Positions 28,337-36,973 are shown, counted from the first letter of the stretch. The stretch: DNA of 64,000 bases from Octadecabacter antarcticus 307 (GCF_000155675.2 NC_020911.1:2532501-2596500); one strand, 5' to 3'. Made by a program: numbers and translations. The notes: generated from the sequence alone by a model not told the origin.

Positions 28337-28612
28337 TCATCGATTTTGGCCTGCAAAGAAGATGGTGGCCTTTTTTAATATCTCCCTCTCCTCGCGAAGC
28401 AGCCGTACTTCCTTGCGAAGCCGCGTGTTCTCTTTCTCGACATCCTCATGCGGCCCTGACATCAGATCATCATTTTGGTGCTGTTGAACCCATTTGTTCA
28501 GCGTCGAAACGCCAACCCCTAAGTCAGATGAAAGTTGCGGCCGCGTTAAACCACTGGTCGTCGCCATCCGCACCGCATCACGCCGAAACTCATCTGTGTA
28601 TCTCTTTGCCAT
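28337..28612 (-). CDS. IS3-family OrfA
   Basis: A 91-residue DNA-binding transposase subunit: MAKRYTDEFRRDAVRMATTSGLTRPQLSSDLGVGVSTLNKWVQQH is the helix-turn-helix, and ENTRLRKEVRLLREEREILKKATIFFA is a coiled coil. It overlaps OrfB of the same element by 4 bp. Intact, but its OrfB partner is destroyed. Confidence 0.88.
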   Translation of the reverse strand: MAKRYTDEFRRDAVRMATTSGLTRPQLSSDLGVGVSTLNKWVQQHQNDDLMSGPHEDVEKENTRLRKEVRLLREEREILKKATIFFAGQNR

Positions 28613-28673
28613 TTTCTATCTCCTTCATAGCAAACATTGTTCGAAAGAGACCGGAACTAAACCGTGACAAGAC

Positions 28674-29077
28674 CACGCCGCTGTTGTCCCATTTGGTGCC
28701 CCTTTCACGGACAGAGACGAAGTACCCCAATGTCCGGGAACAGGGACGAAGTTCAGTATGACACAATGCCTGATTTTGGGACTATGTGGTGGTGCCACCT
28801 TGAACCATCGCGCAACTTCAAAGCCAACTTTGTTCCAGTATTGCGACAGTGCTGATATCACTGTTTTTGCAAGTTCGAGCAGTGAATCTTTAGGCTTCAA
28901 CTCCTTACTGCAGAGCCTACCACATTCAAAAAGCGAAGGGTTTTTGGATGTGTGCACAAGCCACGTTTGCACAGCAAACCTGAGGTGCATCCTTTCACCA
29001 ACTGGTCGCAAGCATTTGGCGCAATTTGCAATGGCACACTCCCCGGCCAGCCAGGCGCTATTCCAACGCCACCACCG
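28674..29077. other. Non-coding gap between IS3 element 2 and the histidine kinase gene
   Basis: About 400 bp in which I recognise no gene, RNA or IS end. Short frames exist but lack a ribosome binding site and family motifs. Confidence 0.5.
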
Positions 29078-30394
29078 TCACCGCCCCAACACAATCTCCG
29101 CTTTTAGCCCGCCGAGATCGTCACTCTCGCCCAACCGCAGTGTACCGCCGTGGGCGCGCGCGATGTCTTCGACAATTGCCAGACCAAGCCCGACACCGGA
29201 CCCGCGATCTTGGTTGCGGGCGGGATCAAGGCGCGTGAACGGGCGCACCGCGTCCTCACGTTGATCTGGCGGGATTCCCTGACCGTTGTCTTCGACGCAA
29301 AACACCACCGCGCGCGGTGTCACAATCACACTCAGCCTTGCCTCGCCACCATATCGCAGTGCGTTGCCGATCAGGTTTTCAACCGCACGGCGGATCGCGA
29401 GGGGGCGCAATGCCACGTCGCCATCGCCCGCCATCTCACCAGCCGACACCGCTTGTCCCATGCGGTGTGCATCCGCCAGAATGACAGCGCTCAGATCAAT
29501 CGGATCGACCAACTCAGCGTCGCCTTGCGCATCACCGCGGGCAAAATCCAAGAACGCGTCAAGCAACCGCTGCATGTCGTCCACATCGCGCACCAGCGGT
29601 TCAATTTCGTCGCCATCCAACAGCCCGAGGCCAAGCCGCAAGCGGGTCAGCGGGGTCCGCAGATCATGGCTGACACCGGACAGCATCATCGTGCGGGTTT
29701 GCGTTTGGCGTTCAATCCGATTGCGCATGTCCAGAAATGCGTGCCCCGCCGCGCGGACCTCGTTGGCCCCGGACGGGTGGTATGTGACGACACGCCCGCG
29801 TCCGTATTCTGTCGATGCCGCTGCGAGTCGTTTGATTGGACGCAACTGGTTGCGCAGAAAAATATAGGCGATTACCGTCATAAACACGCCCAACACCACC
29901 ATCCAAACCAGCAATTGATGCGGGTTGGACGCCGACACCCGATTGCGGCGAAATTCAATCATCATAGGGCCGTGTGCGGTTTCAAACCACAGCTCGACCC
30001 GGCGATCATCAGACAGCACAACGGGGCCAAGCCCGTCGATTCTGGCCTGCAATGTGTGCTCGACCACGCGGCCACTAAAATCAAACCAGCGCCGAACGCC
30101 CGTCTGTGGCATCGCATTGGCAGGCAGTGTCATGACCAGTTGCAGCGGGTCCGCCACCACGCCCTCAATCGACTGCGCCGTTGCCAAATCAGGGGCTGCA
30201 TTCACCCTGTCCAACAGATATTGTAGATCCAGTACCACAGTACGGGTCATCTGCTCAGTCACACCCTCAAAATGACGTTGAATAAAGACCAATGTAACAG
30301 TCAATTGCAATGTGATGATCGGCAAAATCAGGATCAGCGCTGCACGCCCGTAAAGCGAACGCGGCAAGTAGTGTTTAAGCCAATCGAACGACAT
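29078..30394 (-). CDS. EnvZ-like sensor histidine kinase
   Basis: A 438-residue inner-membrane kinase. The first membrane segment is at about residues 16-38 (ALILILPIITLQLTVTLVF), a periplasmic domain follows, and the second is at about residue 160 (LLVWMVVLGVFMTVIAYIFL). After a HAMP-like linker, the phosphoacceptor is in MLSGVSHDLRTPLTRLRL, with the N box in VENLIGNALRYG, G1 in EDNGQGIPP and G2 in GSGVGLGLAIVEDIARAHGG. The arrangement matches EnvZ-type kinases. The start is set at MSFDWLKHYLP, and a longer start (30406) is possible. Its response regulator is not next to it in this window. Confidence 0.88.
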   Translation of the reverse strand: MSFDWLKHYLPRSLYGRAALILILPIITLQLTVTLVFIQRHFEGVTEQMTRTVVLDLQYLLDRVNAAPDLATAQSIEGVVADPLQLVMTLPANAMPQTGVRRWFDFSGRVVEHTLQARIDGLGPVVLSDDRRVELWFETAHGPMMIEFRRNRVSASNPHQLLVWMVVLGVFMTVIAYIFLRNQLRPIKRLAAASTEYGRGRVVTYHPSGANEVRAAGHAFLDMRNRIERQTQTRTMMLSGVSHDLRTPLTRLRLGLGLLDGDEIEPLVRDVDDMQRLLDAFLDFARGDAQGDAELVDPIDLSAVILADAHRMGQAVSAGEMAGDGDVALRPLAIRRAVENLIGNALRYGGEARLSVIVTPRAVVFCVEDNGQGIPPDQREDAVRPFTRLDPARNQDRGSGVGLGLAIVEDIARAHGGTLRLGESDDLGGLKAEIVLGR

Positions 30395-30447
30395 GCGATA
30401 AGTCATAAACCGACGCTAATGCGAAACGCCAGTCAAGGGAACGCGTG

Positions 30448-31347
30448 ATGACCAGTGAAGTGCCAAACAGCGGTGTTGCCACCCCGATGGAAGACGGATT
30501 GGCCTGCGTATTGGCCCCCAATCCGTCGCCGATGACCTATTGGGGGACGAACACATACTTGCTTGGATGGGACAGCGTCGCGGTGATTGACCCCGGGCCG
30601 ATGGATAACAATCATTTGGCCGCTTTGATCACCGCCATCAACGGGCGCACAGTCAGCCACATCATCGTGACCCATAGCCACCTTGATCACTCCCCCCTCG
30701 CCCGTCCGCTTGCTGACGTGACAGGCGCGCAGGTCTTTGCATTCGGCAATAGCAGCGCGGGACGATCGGCGGTGATGCAAACCCTTGCAGCATCTGGCGT
30801 CATGGGCGGCGGCGAAGGCGTGGATCTAGACTTTGCACCCGATGTCATGATTACGAACGACGACGTCATTGAGGGAAAAGACTGGCAATTGCGCGCGGTG
30901 CACACGCCGGGGCATTTTGGTAATCACCTTTGCTTTTTGTGGGGTGACGTCGCGTTCACCGGTGATCATATGATGGGCTGGGCGTCATCCCTCGTATCAC
31001 CCCCTGACGGGGATCTGACCGATTTCATGGCATCGTGCGCTGCCCTCGCGGCAACGCCAATGAAGCGCGCCTACAGTGCCCACGGCGCGCCAATCCTTGA
31101 TGCGCAAAGGCGGCTGGCAGACCTTGTCGCGCACCGCTTGGGTCGCGAGGCCGAGATTCTTGCCGCCCTAAGCGCGGAACCCGCAACGCCGTACGATCTG
31201 ACGGCCATGATCTACACCGATGTGGCCCCTGCTTTGCTCGGCATGGCGCAGCGCAACGTTCTGGCCCACCTCATCGATCTCACGCAGCGTGGAAAAGCCG
31301 CACCAATCGGTCCGCTGTCGACCAAGGCGCAATTCGTCCGGACCTGA
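30448..31347 (+). CDS. MBL-fold metallo-hydrolase (LACTB2-like)
   Basis: A 299-residue metallo-beta-lactamase-fold protein. The metal-binding motif is VTHSHLDHSP (about residues 74-83), with further ligands in HTPGHFGNHL and FTGDHMMGW. A C-terminal winged-helix part (DLTAMIYTDVAPALLGMAQRNVLAHLI) fits the LACTB2-type subgroup, some of which are ribonucleases or thioesterases. ATG 30448 follows an in-frame GTG at 30445. Divergent from the kinase gene; tRNA-Asn follows 66 bp downstream. Confidence 0.85.
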   Translation: MTSEVPNSGVATPMEDGLACVLAPNPSPMTYWGTNTYLLGWDSVAVIDPGPMDNNHLAALITAINGRTVSHIIVTHSHLDHSPLARPLADVTGAQVFAFGNSSAGRSAVMQTLAASGVMGGGEGVDLDFAPDVMITNDDVIEGKDWQLRAVHTPGHFGNHLCFLWGDVAFTGDHMMGWASSLVSPPDGDLTDFMASCAALAATPMKRAYSAHGAPILDAQRRLADLVAHRLGREAEILAALSAEPATPYDLTAMIYTDVAPALLGMAQRNVLAHLIDLTQRGKAAPIGPLSTKAQFVRT

Positions 31348-31413
31348 AGGTGCAAAAAACCTCTCATACCCCCTAGACGCCCAAGAATCTCGTGGCTATA
31401 CGGACCTCGGTAT

Positions 31414-31488
31414 TCCGGCGTAGCTCAGCGGTAGAGCAGTTGACTGTTAATCAATTTGTCGTAGGTTCGATCCCTACCGCCGGAGCCA
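31414..31488 (+). tRNA. tRNA-Asn (anticodon GTT)
   Basis: Complete cloverleaf with encoded CCA. Acceptor TCCGGCG pairs with CGCCGGA (31478-31484), discriminator G, CCA at 31486-31488. The D-arm is AGCTCAGCGGTAGAGC, the anticodon GTT is at 31446-31448 in loop CTGTTAA, and the T-arm is GTAGGTTCGATCCCTAC. Confidence 0.97.
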
Positions 31489-31793
31489 AATAAATCAACA
31501 AGATCAGTTACTTGTCAGGCATACAGGTATTTGGTAAATCTTGTATTGCTAGCCTTGTCACTGCTTTTGTCACTGGCAGAGCTTTGTTACACAAAATGCT
31601 ATCAGACTGCACTTTTAGCGCCGTTAGTTATGCGCGTGTGGTGGACTAACTCGATTGCGCAATTGCACCTGATCTGCTGTCAGTACACCGCGCCGCCCTT
31701 CAGAGCGGCGACGTTACCGCCCCCCCCCTGCCCGATACTGGACCAGATACTACTGACTAAGAAACAGCATAACCGTGGCTTCAAAGCCAACTA
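31489..31793. other. Spacer between tRNA-Asn and the tRNA-fMet fragment
   Basis: No gene is recognised. It contains GAGCTTTGTTACACAAA at about 31580, similar to a motif at 22843, and an eight- to nine-base run of C near 31721. It probably belongs to the remains of an integration event. Confidence 0.4.
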
Positions 31794-31842
31794 CAGGCTC
31801 ATAACCTGAAGGTCGTAGGTTCAAATCCTACTCCCTCAACCA
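31794..31842 (+). other. 3' half of a tRNA-fMet gene (possible attachment site)
   Basis: CAGGCTCATAACCTGAAGG, then TCGTAGGTTCAAATCCTAC and CAACCA reproduce the anticodon arm (CAT), T-arm and CCA end of initiator tRNA-Met as seen in alphaproteobacteria. The 5' half (D-arm and acceptor strand) is missing. Such 3' tRNA duplicates are usually left by site-specific integration of a phage or island. No matching tyrosine integrase of that type lies beside it. Confidence 0.7.
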
Positions 31843-31872
31843 ATATAAAACACACATTAACAACACGCTAGC

Positions 31873-31894
31873 AGCCACCCTCGGGTGGCTTTTT
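31873..31894 (+). terminator. Terminator-like hairpin
   Basis: Stem AGCCACCC / GGGTGGCT with a 2-nt loop, followed by TTTT. It lies just after the tRNA-fMet fragment. Confidence 0.8.
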
Positions 31895-31988
31895 GCGTTG
31901 CTGGTTTGACGCTGGAAGCACTGTGGAAGCAGCAGGAGCAGGTTCAGCACTGTGGCAGCGGAGCAACGCGCAAGCCATCCGTGCATCG

Positions 31989-32385
31989 CAACGGTTCCCG
32001 TGAAGCCATGTAGTTCAGGCAAGCAAACACTCCAATGCCAAATACCGTTGCCAGTTGTACCCAAGCGCAAAGGTCGTGGATTCTCCAACGGTTCAAATCC
32101 CGTAAGTTAACCGTTGGGAGCCATGCGCCCAACCGTTGCCAACGGTTCACGCACGGTTCCCGAGATATCATGAATCCAAAGGAACAAAAAATGACTACAC
32201 CTTTAAACACTGCAAAGCTCGGATTCCTACTGCCCGCCATCCTCAATCCAGCTACCGCTGCTGTCGTAGGCATCGGCATCGGATTGCTTTGGTTGCTGAG
32301 TGACGATGATGACAAAGAGGCAACCGTTGATAACATGCCGATCAAACGGATTAAGCCAGCCGTTAGAACCGCTGCGCAACCGTTG
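31989..32385. repeat. Cluster of CAACGGTT octamers on both strands
   Basis: CAACGGTT or its complement AACCGTTG occurs at about 31989, 32086, 32109, 32131, 32139, 32321 and 32377. Several are in inverted pairs, for example AACCGTTGCCAACGGTT near 32131. They lie upstream of and within a small gene. A role as binding sites is possible but unproven. Confidence 0.7.
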
Positions 32386-32562
32386 CCAACCCTTCAAAAA
32401 CTACCGACTGACATAGAACTCGTAGTTGCTGATACTGCTCCCGCTGAGATCCCAGAGCTAGATCAGAAAGAAGTGATCCGCAGTGCTATGTCAGAACTGG
32501 GAAAACTTAGTGCAGCGGCCCGAGCTAAGAAAAAAGCAGAACGAGAAAATGAGGCTGGGTGA
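32191..32562 (+). CDS. Small hypothetical protein with one hydrophobic segment
   Basis: A 123-residue protein not recognised from any family. It has a hydrophobic N-terminal segment (LGFLLPAILNPATAAVVGIGIGLLWLL, about residues 10-36), an acidic patch SDDDDKE, a proline-rich middle and a charged C-terminal helix ending ARAKKKAERENEAG. AAAGGA precedes the ATG. It could be a single-pass membrane protein or a peptide of an integrated element, given the tRNA fragment 350 bp upstream. Confidence 0.5.
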   Translation: MTTPLNTAKLGFLLPAILNPATAAVVGIGIGLLWLLSDDDDKEATVDNMPIKRIKPAVRTAAQPLPTLQKLPTDIELVVADTAPAEIPELDQKEVIRSAMSELGKLSAAARAKKKAERENEAG

Positions 32563-33116
32563 CTAGATGTTAAGCCGCTGGCCACTCAATACCGTTTGGC
32601 TAAAACCTGTAAATAATTAATGTTGGTTCGGTTCCACGCACATCACCCCGCGCCCTTCAATACGGCAAAATCGAGTCTACAATCCCTGCCCCATCCATAG
32701 CATATGACATGGCTACAAGAATCTGAACTTGGAGGATATCTCGAACATCCCCCCGGCAGAAGCAGAGGCCAATTTCTGCGCCGCTTTGGAAACCGCGAAC
32801 ATTGCCGCGTTACTAACTGAAATCAGCCTCCGGCAAACCTCGGGCGGTTCAGAAAGGTTTGGCCATGCGGTATGCTGTGTGCCTCACCGGTCCCAGACAA
32901 CCTCTGTGGCAAGATAGCCGACTTTCGCTGCGGTATGCATGGAGGTCTGCTACGCGGGACGAAGCCGCCCTTGCCAACATTCGGATCAATGACTGCTTTC
33001 GAAAACAGGGCTTCTAACAGCACTCATTTGGATGTTGTCAAAAACGGTGGTTTCTGGAACGTGATTTGGGCGCAAGAAATGCCGTCATTTCCCCCAATTT
33101 GAACGAGTATTCTGGC
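32563..33116. other. Gene-poor stretch
   Basis: No convincing gene. A short open frame at 32726-32840 (EDISNIPPAEAEANFCAALETAN) has no clear ribosome binding site and no family match I can name. TTTCGCTGC-type motifs near 32925 resemble the decayed intergenic repeats seen elsewhere in the window. Confidence 0.4.
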
Positions 33117-33668
33117 TTAAGTATCAAACAATAATGCTGGAAGGTTTCGAAGGACATCCGCGTCCTGTTTTGCACGTGCTAGTGTCCAGCCCCCCTGTAG
33201 TGTGACGAACAGTCTGTTCGCAAGCAGTCTTGCGACATCTGGCACGGTGCCAAATCGTTGCGCATGTGCTTCAATCTGGAAAATCCATGCCTCAAAATAC
33301 TCAGCCGACTTTGCACGAAAGGTTTTTTGATCCGGACCACCAAATAAGATTTCTGAAATCGGGCAACCAGTTGTTTTACCCATGGATTCAAACAACTTTG
33401 CCAGCTTGAACATGAGCGTAGTTACCCCCTCGCGATATGAGGCAGCGTCTTGAAACGCATCGTCAATTATGCGGGACATCTCACGATGTGCAAGTGCTGC
33501 AGCTTCTAGGGCCAAATCAACCTTTCCATTGGGATAATGGTGATAAAGAGACCCTTTAGGCAGACCCGAAGCGGTAAGAATTTCAGTCAAACCAACACCT
33601 TGATAACCTCGCTCCTGAAAGAGCTTGGCCGCAGTCCATGCTAATTTATCCCGAGAAGAAGGTTTCAT
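33117..33668 (-). CDS. TetR/AcrR-family regulator
   Basis: A 183-residue regulator. The N-terminal helix-turn-helix is AAKLFQERGYQGVGLTEILTASGLPKGSLYHHYPNGKVDL, and the C-terminal domain has GCPISEILFGGPDQ typical of the YxaF/LmrA-like subgroup (TetR_C). It is divergent from an alpha/beta hydrolase gene with 74 bp between them containing two inverted repeats. It probably represses that gene and itself. Confidence 0.88.
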   Translation of the reverse strand: MKPSSRDKLAWTAAKLFQERGYQGVGLTEILTASGLPKGSLYHHYPNGKVDLALEAAALAHREMSRIIDDAFQDAASYREGVTTLMFKLAKLFESMGKTTGCPISEILFGGPDQKTFRAKSAEYFEAWIFQIEAHAQRFGTVPDVARLLANRLFVTLQGGWTLARAKQDADVLRNLPALLFDT

Positions 33669-33688
33669 AAATTGTCTTTGACAGAATT

Positions 33689-33728
33689 AGACCGTTCAGT
33701 CTAGCGTGCGGATAGACCAAGCGGTCTA
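33689..33728. promoter_or_regulatory. Probable TetR operator pair in the divergent promoter region
   Basis: Two inverted repeats share the half-site TAGACC: TAGACCGTTCAGTCTA at 33689-33704 and TAGACCAAGCGGTCTA at 33713-33728. The second is perfect with a 4-bp spacer. Position between tetR and the hydrolase gene supports an operator role; binding is inferred. Confidence 0.72.
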
Positions 33729-33742
33729 GAATTGGAGACCAA

Positions 33743-34618
33743 ATGAACAAACCGTCCGCGCGCCTTGAACCAAATTCGGTGAAAGTAACTCCTGTCACCT
33801 TTCTGTCTGGTGAGCATATGTTGCAAGGGCATCTCACCGCTCCAGCTACAAAACCGGACACTATTGCTGTTCTCAACGCAGCGACAGGAGTTCCTGCCCG
33901 TTTTTACAACGCGTTTGCGCGATGGCTTGCTGTTGAGAAAAATATCGTGTGCCTGACTTATGATTATCGTGATTTTGGTGCTTCTGCGAGGGGTCCGATG
34001 CGTCAGTCTTCTGCGACGATGACTGATTGGGCGGTTCATGACCAAGAAGCCGCTCGAAGATATGCGGCATCGTCGTTTCCGGATATTCCTTTATGGGTGA
34101 TTGGCCATTCTCTAGGCACCTTGTGCCTCCCGTTTCAACAAAACCTATACAGCATTGATAGGGTCATCGCCGTCGCTAGCGGGCTTGTGCATGTGCGCGA
34201 TCATCCATGGCCCTATCAAGCGCTTGCTCGTCTTTTCTGGTTCGGGCCGTTTCCGCTTGCTGCTTCTATTTTCGGGTATCTGCCTGGCAAAAAGCTTCGG
34301 GTCGGCACCGATCTTCCAAAAGGTGTATACTGGCAATGGCGTCGTTGGTGCACACGCCGCGATTTTTTCGCCCGCGATTTTGGAAATGAATTGCCATTCC
34401 CAGATTGGATGGCGCTAAAGTGCGCCATAAAATTCGTAGCCATCGCAGACGATGTCATGATCCCACCGGCTACCGTTTGGCGCCTGATGCAGTGTTATCC
34501 TGCGGCTTCAAAAACTCAATTGGCCTTGCAACCGCAAGACTACGAGTTAGACAAAATCGGCCATATTGGCGTCTTCTCCGAGAGATGTAGCGTGACGTGG
34601 AATGACATTGTTGCCTAG
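33743..34618 (+). CDS. Alpha/beta hydrolase family protein
   Basis: A 291-residue serine-hydrolase-fold protein. The strand-nucleophile region is LWVIGHSLGTLCL (about residues 116-128), preceded by CLTYDYRDFGAS, and a C-terminal histidine lies in KIGHIGVFSE. Similar proteins are annotated as esterase/lipase-like hydrolases with TetR regulators. GGAG is spaced well before the ATG. The product may detoxify or modify an ester; the substrate is unknown. Confidence 0.82.
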   Translation: MNKPSARLEPNSVKVTPVTFLSGEHMLQGHLTAPATKPDTIAVLNAATGVPARFYNAFARWLAVEKNIVCLTYDYRDFGASARGPMRQSSATMTDWAVHDQEAARRYAASSFPDIPLWVIGHSLGTLCLPFQQNLYSIDRVIAVASGLVHVRDHPWPYQALARLFWFGPFPLAASIFGYLPGKKLRVGTDLPKGVYWQWRRWCTRRDFFARDFGNELPFPDWMALKCAIKFVAIADDVMIPPATVWRLMQCYPAASKTQLALQPQDYELDKIGHIGVFSERCSVTWNDIVA

Positions 34619-34680
34619 CGCCACGGTGCAAATCCGATATTGGTTGCCACCAATAGACGCAAACCCTACAAATTCCAAAA

Positions 34681-34813
34681 CCCAGTTCAAAACCTAAATG
34701 GTTGTTGAAGGTTTTTGGCTTTACTCATGATAGCGGACATTCGTGCATCTTGCAGCATTGGTCAAAGAGGGCTCACAGCCGACCTTAGCTGCGAATTGCA
34801 CCAAGGTCCGCAT
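34681..34813 (-). repeat. Dispersed intergenic repeat, copy A
   Basis: The reverse complement of about 34681-34785 (TTTGACCAATGCTGCAAG, CACGAATGTCCGCTATCATGAG, CCTTCAACAACCATTTAGG) matches 41766-41858 over about 95 bp at roughly 80 per cent by eye. The part around 34741-34813 also resembles 47775-47848. It appears to be non-coding. Confidence 0.75.
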
Positions 34814-34845
34814 TCGGCGTCGACCAGTTGAGGCCACCGCTTATT

Positions 34846-35115
34846 CTGTTGAAAAACTCGACAGTTTCCGAGCGGGTTCCTTTCTGACAATCTTGCCAAG
34901 TAACGTTGTCACGCTGCTTTTTCGATACGGTTCTGGTTTGGAGCCAGTTTCGCGAGCTTTTTTAGGTTTTGGGCGGTTGCGGCTAGGACAAATTCGTCAT
35001 GTGCGCCGCTTGGACCGCGCAATCAGAGGCTGCCAAGGCCATGAATGCGTTTGAGATGCGCAAAGGACATTTCGACCTTTTTGCGCAACTTGCATGAGAT
35101 GCTGTATTGCTTTGT
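34846..35115 (-). pseudogene. IS1182-family 3'-end remnant
   Basis: CTGTTGAAAAACTCG at 34846 is the same end as in the IS1182 copies at 59513 and 61127. It is followed by decayed copies of their 3' coding region (TTTTGGGCGGTTGCGGCTAG, CGTCATGTGCGCCGC, GAATGCGTTTGAG). No reading frame survives. Confidence 0.78.
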
Positions 35116-35209
35116 CTGTAATAACCCCAAAGCACGTTTCCTGCCGCCTACCTTTGTGCGACAAAGCCACTTAGGGAGCGAAAGCCCCCGAAGTGTTAAT
35201 AACGGCTAC

Positions 35210-36562
35210 TTAGATGGTTACAAAATGCGTGTTACTATCGGCAACTGGTGCGCCGCTAAAATCCGCCTCATCTGGGATACGTCCAAATGCGATCTTAGCT
35301 CCAAGATAGCCGCCGGGGACTTCACCTGGCGGTCCAAGAGAAAGGGCGTGAGGACCAAACTTGGCCCGCATGTTGTCCATGAGGTCGCTGACCTTTTCCC
35401 ATTTCGCACGGGATGCAGCTTCGGACATGCCACTCGCCGCATCAGGAGATGCTGCGAAGAGATCCGTCATAAACTCACCTTCAACGATCAGCCCGTGGAT
35501 CATCACGCTGACCGATCGCGGCTGAAACGCCATGTGCTGCTCTGCCCACGTTAAGCCGTCAGACAGTGCAAGCAGAAACGCATAGTCGTCCCGCGCTGGT
35601 AGGAAGTTCCCTTCCCAACCCCAGTTCTGATCATCGCGGCGGCTTTCGTGTGCAGAGCGGTATCCGCCCCCGCGAAAACTCAACGTCAGCTTTGTTGCGC
35701 GCATATTGGCGCGACGCAACCGGCGCCCTGCGCTCTCGATTAGCAGACGTGCGCAAACCCTGACTTTCTCAGGATTACGCCAGTCCTTTGGTAGCACTCG
35801 GCTATGCCCAAACATGCTCTTCTTCGTTGGTGGTCGCTCGGTGTGGTAGCCATGCAGACCGTTCCAGAACCGTTCACCTTCTACGCTACCCCAAATGGCC
35901 CGGGCCTGTTTGGGCGCGAGAGCCCACAGGGCAGTGAAGTTGTGCACCTGTGCAGCCTTTAAGCGCGCCTGCATTCCCTCTGAAATGCCGGGCAGGTCGC
36001 AAAGGTCAACCTCGGCAAGCGCGTCCGGCATATCCGCCGCTGGTAACAGCTTAAAGCCGTTGGGCTTGTTTAGTTCGGCCGCAATTTTCGCCCGAAGCTC
36101 TGTAGGAGCCATTCCGATCGAACAGGTCAGCACGTCACTGAAAGCTAAGGCGATTGCCGTCTTCAAACGTAAAGCCAGAGCTTCACCTTCTGCAGCCTCC
36201 ACACGCAGTAAATTGCAAACGACCTCATCGATGGACCTGACGTGGGTAACGGGGAGGCAGGTCTCGATCACGTCGAGGATCCGCTTATGCAGGCGGACAT
36301 AGACGTCGTGCCGAGCTACCACGAAGATCATGTCAGGGATGATCTCGCGCGCCTTGATGATCGTCGTTCTGGATTTGACCCCGAGGGCCTTGGCTTCGCG
36401 GCTGACGGCGATGCAGCTGGTATGCAATGAATCCAAGGGGACCACGCCAACTGGGCGCCCGCGCAAATAAGGATTCAAATGCTGTTCGGCTGAGGCGAAG
36501 AAGCTGTCAAAATCAAGGTAGAGGCGTTCGATGCCACGCGCCTGACCACGTGAATGCTGCAT
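35210..36562 (-). CDS. Y-family DNA polymerase (DinB/UmuC-like)
   Basis: A 450-residue translesion polymerase-like protein. The first catalytic aspartate is in LYLDFDSFFASAEQ (about residue 16), and the second catalytic pair is in HVRSIDEVVCNL (about residue 113). The helix-hairpin-helix region has LCDLPGISEGMQARLKAAQV, and the little-finger domain follows (RRLRRANMRATKLTLSFRGGGY). The catalytic carboxylates are retained. ATG 36562 is preceded by GGAG; a longer frame exists but is non-conserved. No imuA/imuB/dnaE2 or umuD partner is adjacent, and I see no clear LexA box. Confidence 0.85.
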   Translation of the reverse strand: MQHSRGQARGIERLYLDFDSFFASAEQHLNPYLRGRPVGVVPLDSLHTSCIAVSREAKALGVKSRTTIIKAREIIPDMIFVVARHDVYVRLHKRILDVIETCLPVTHVRSIDEVVCNLLRVEAAEGEALALRLKTAIALAFSDVLTCSIGMAPTELRAKIAAELNKPNGFKLLPAADMPDALAEVDLCDLPGISEGMQARLKAAQVHNFTALWALAPKQARAIWGSVEGERFWNGLHGYHTERPPTKKSMFGHSRVLPKDWRNPEKVRVCARLLIESAGRRLRRANMRATKLTLSFRGGGYRSAHESRRDDQNWGWEGNFLPARDDYAFLLALSDGLTWAEQHMAFQPRSVSVMIHGLIVEGEFMTDLFAASPDAASGMSEAASRAKWEKVSDLMDNMRAKFGPHALSLGPPGEVPGGYLGAKIAFGRIPDEADFSGAPVADSNTHFVTI

Positions 36563-36926
36563 CTTATCATCTCCAGACCAAGATTTAGAATTATAGATGA
36601 TCGGCATGACAGAGCAAGGGATCGTGCAGACAAGAGATTGAGGCCTTTGGGTTTGAATTAAGCTCTCTTGACGAAAGTGCAGAAAACAAAAGAGCGTCAG
36701 CTGCTGCCCTTTCAATCAAATCGGAAGACGTTCACCTGATAGCCAGCTCACGTTCCAAAAAGAAGTATGCAGACCTTTCTGAGGCAGAACTTGCGGCCTA
36801 CGTGCAAGTGTCTGGAGCATTTGTCGGCCTTGGAAACCTGCTTAAGTCTGAGCTCAAGTACCCTGAGCGCCCTTAAGTGCCACCCCTGCCCACCTCATCC
36901 GATTTTGCTCTGACAGTGCCAGAAAA
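36563..36926. other. Upstream region of the polymerase gene with a small start-less frame
   Basis: A plus-strand frame ends at 36876 (AELAAYVQVSGAFVGLGNLLKSELKYPERP) and looks protein-like, but lacks any ATG or GTG start and has a stop close upstream. It may be the tail of a lost gene. Confidence 0.4.
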
Positions 36927-36952
36927 GGGCACCTCGATTGAGGTGCCCTTTT
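36927..36952. terminator. Bidirectional terminator
   Basis: Stem GGGCACCTC / GAGGTGCCC with loop GATT, flanked by AAAA on the left and TTTT on the right. It serves the 3' end of the DUF1127 gene on the minus strand. Confidence 0.92.
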
Positions 36953-36973
36953 CATTGATTTTGCCAGGAAGGC

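Larger units (their letters stand above)
26219..28340 (-). pseudogene. IS3-family OrfB, frameshifted and split by IS110
   Basis: Read from high to low coordinates: MRFAFIDAWKEEWPVELLCKVMQVTSRGFRAWR to GRPRMTEE, a frameshift near 28130, then [47 protein letters not shown] (first catalytic D) and HHTDRGSQYCSNEYQ (second D) up to GKGNCYD. Here IS110 element 2 is inserted. The gene resumes at about 26404 with NSMVETFFKSIKAELIWRNR (third catalytic E) and ends SPLAFERKAA. Confidence 0.88.
26181..28673 (-). mobile_element. IS3-family element 2, interrupted by IS110-type element 2
   Basis: The ends are TGGTCTTGTC and GACAAGACCA, with imperfect continuation through GTTCCGGTCTCT. The flanking triplets CGT and CGC nearly match as a 3-bp target duplication. 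Without the IS110 insertion (26405-27667) it would be about 1.2 kb. It carries no palindromic element. Confidence 0.85.

Noticed and set aside
36622..36876. Small gene ending KSELKYPERP
   Set aside because: The frame looks coding but has no ATG, GTG or plausible TTG start after the upstream stop and no ribosome binding site; treated as a remnant.
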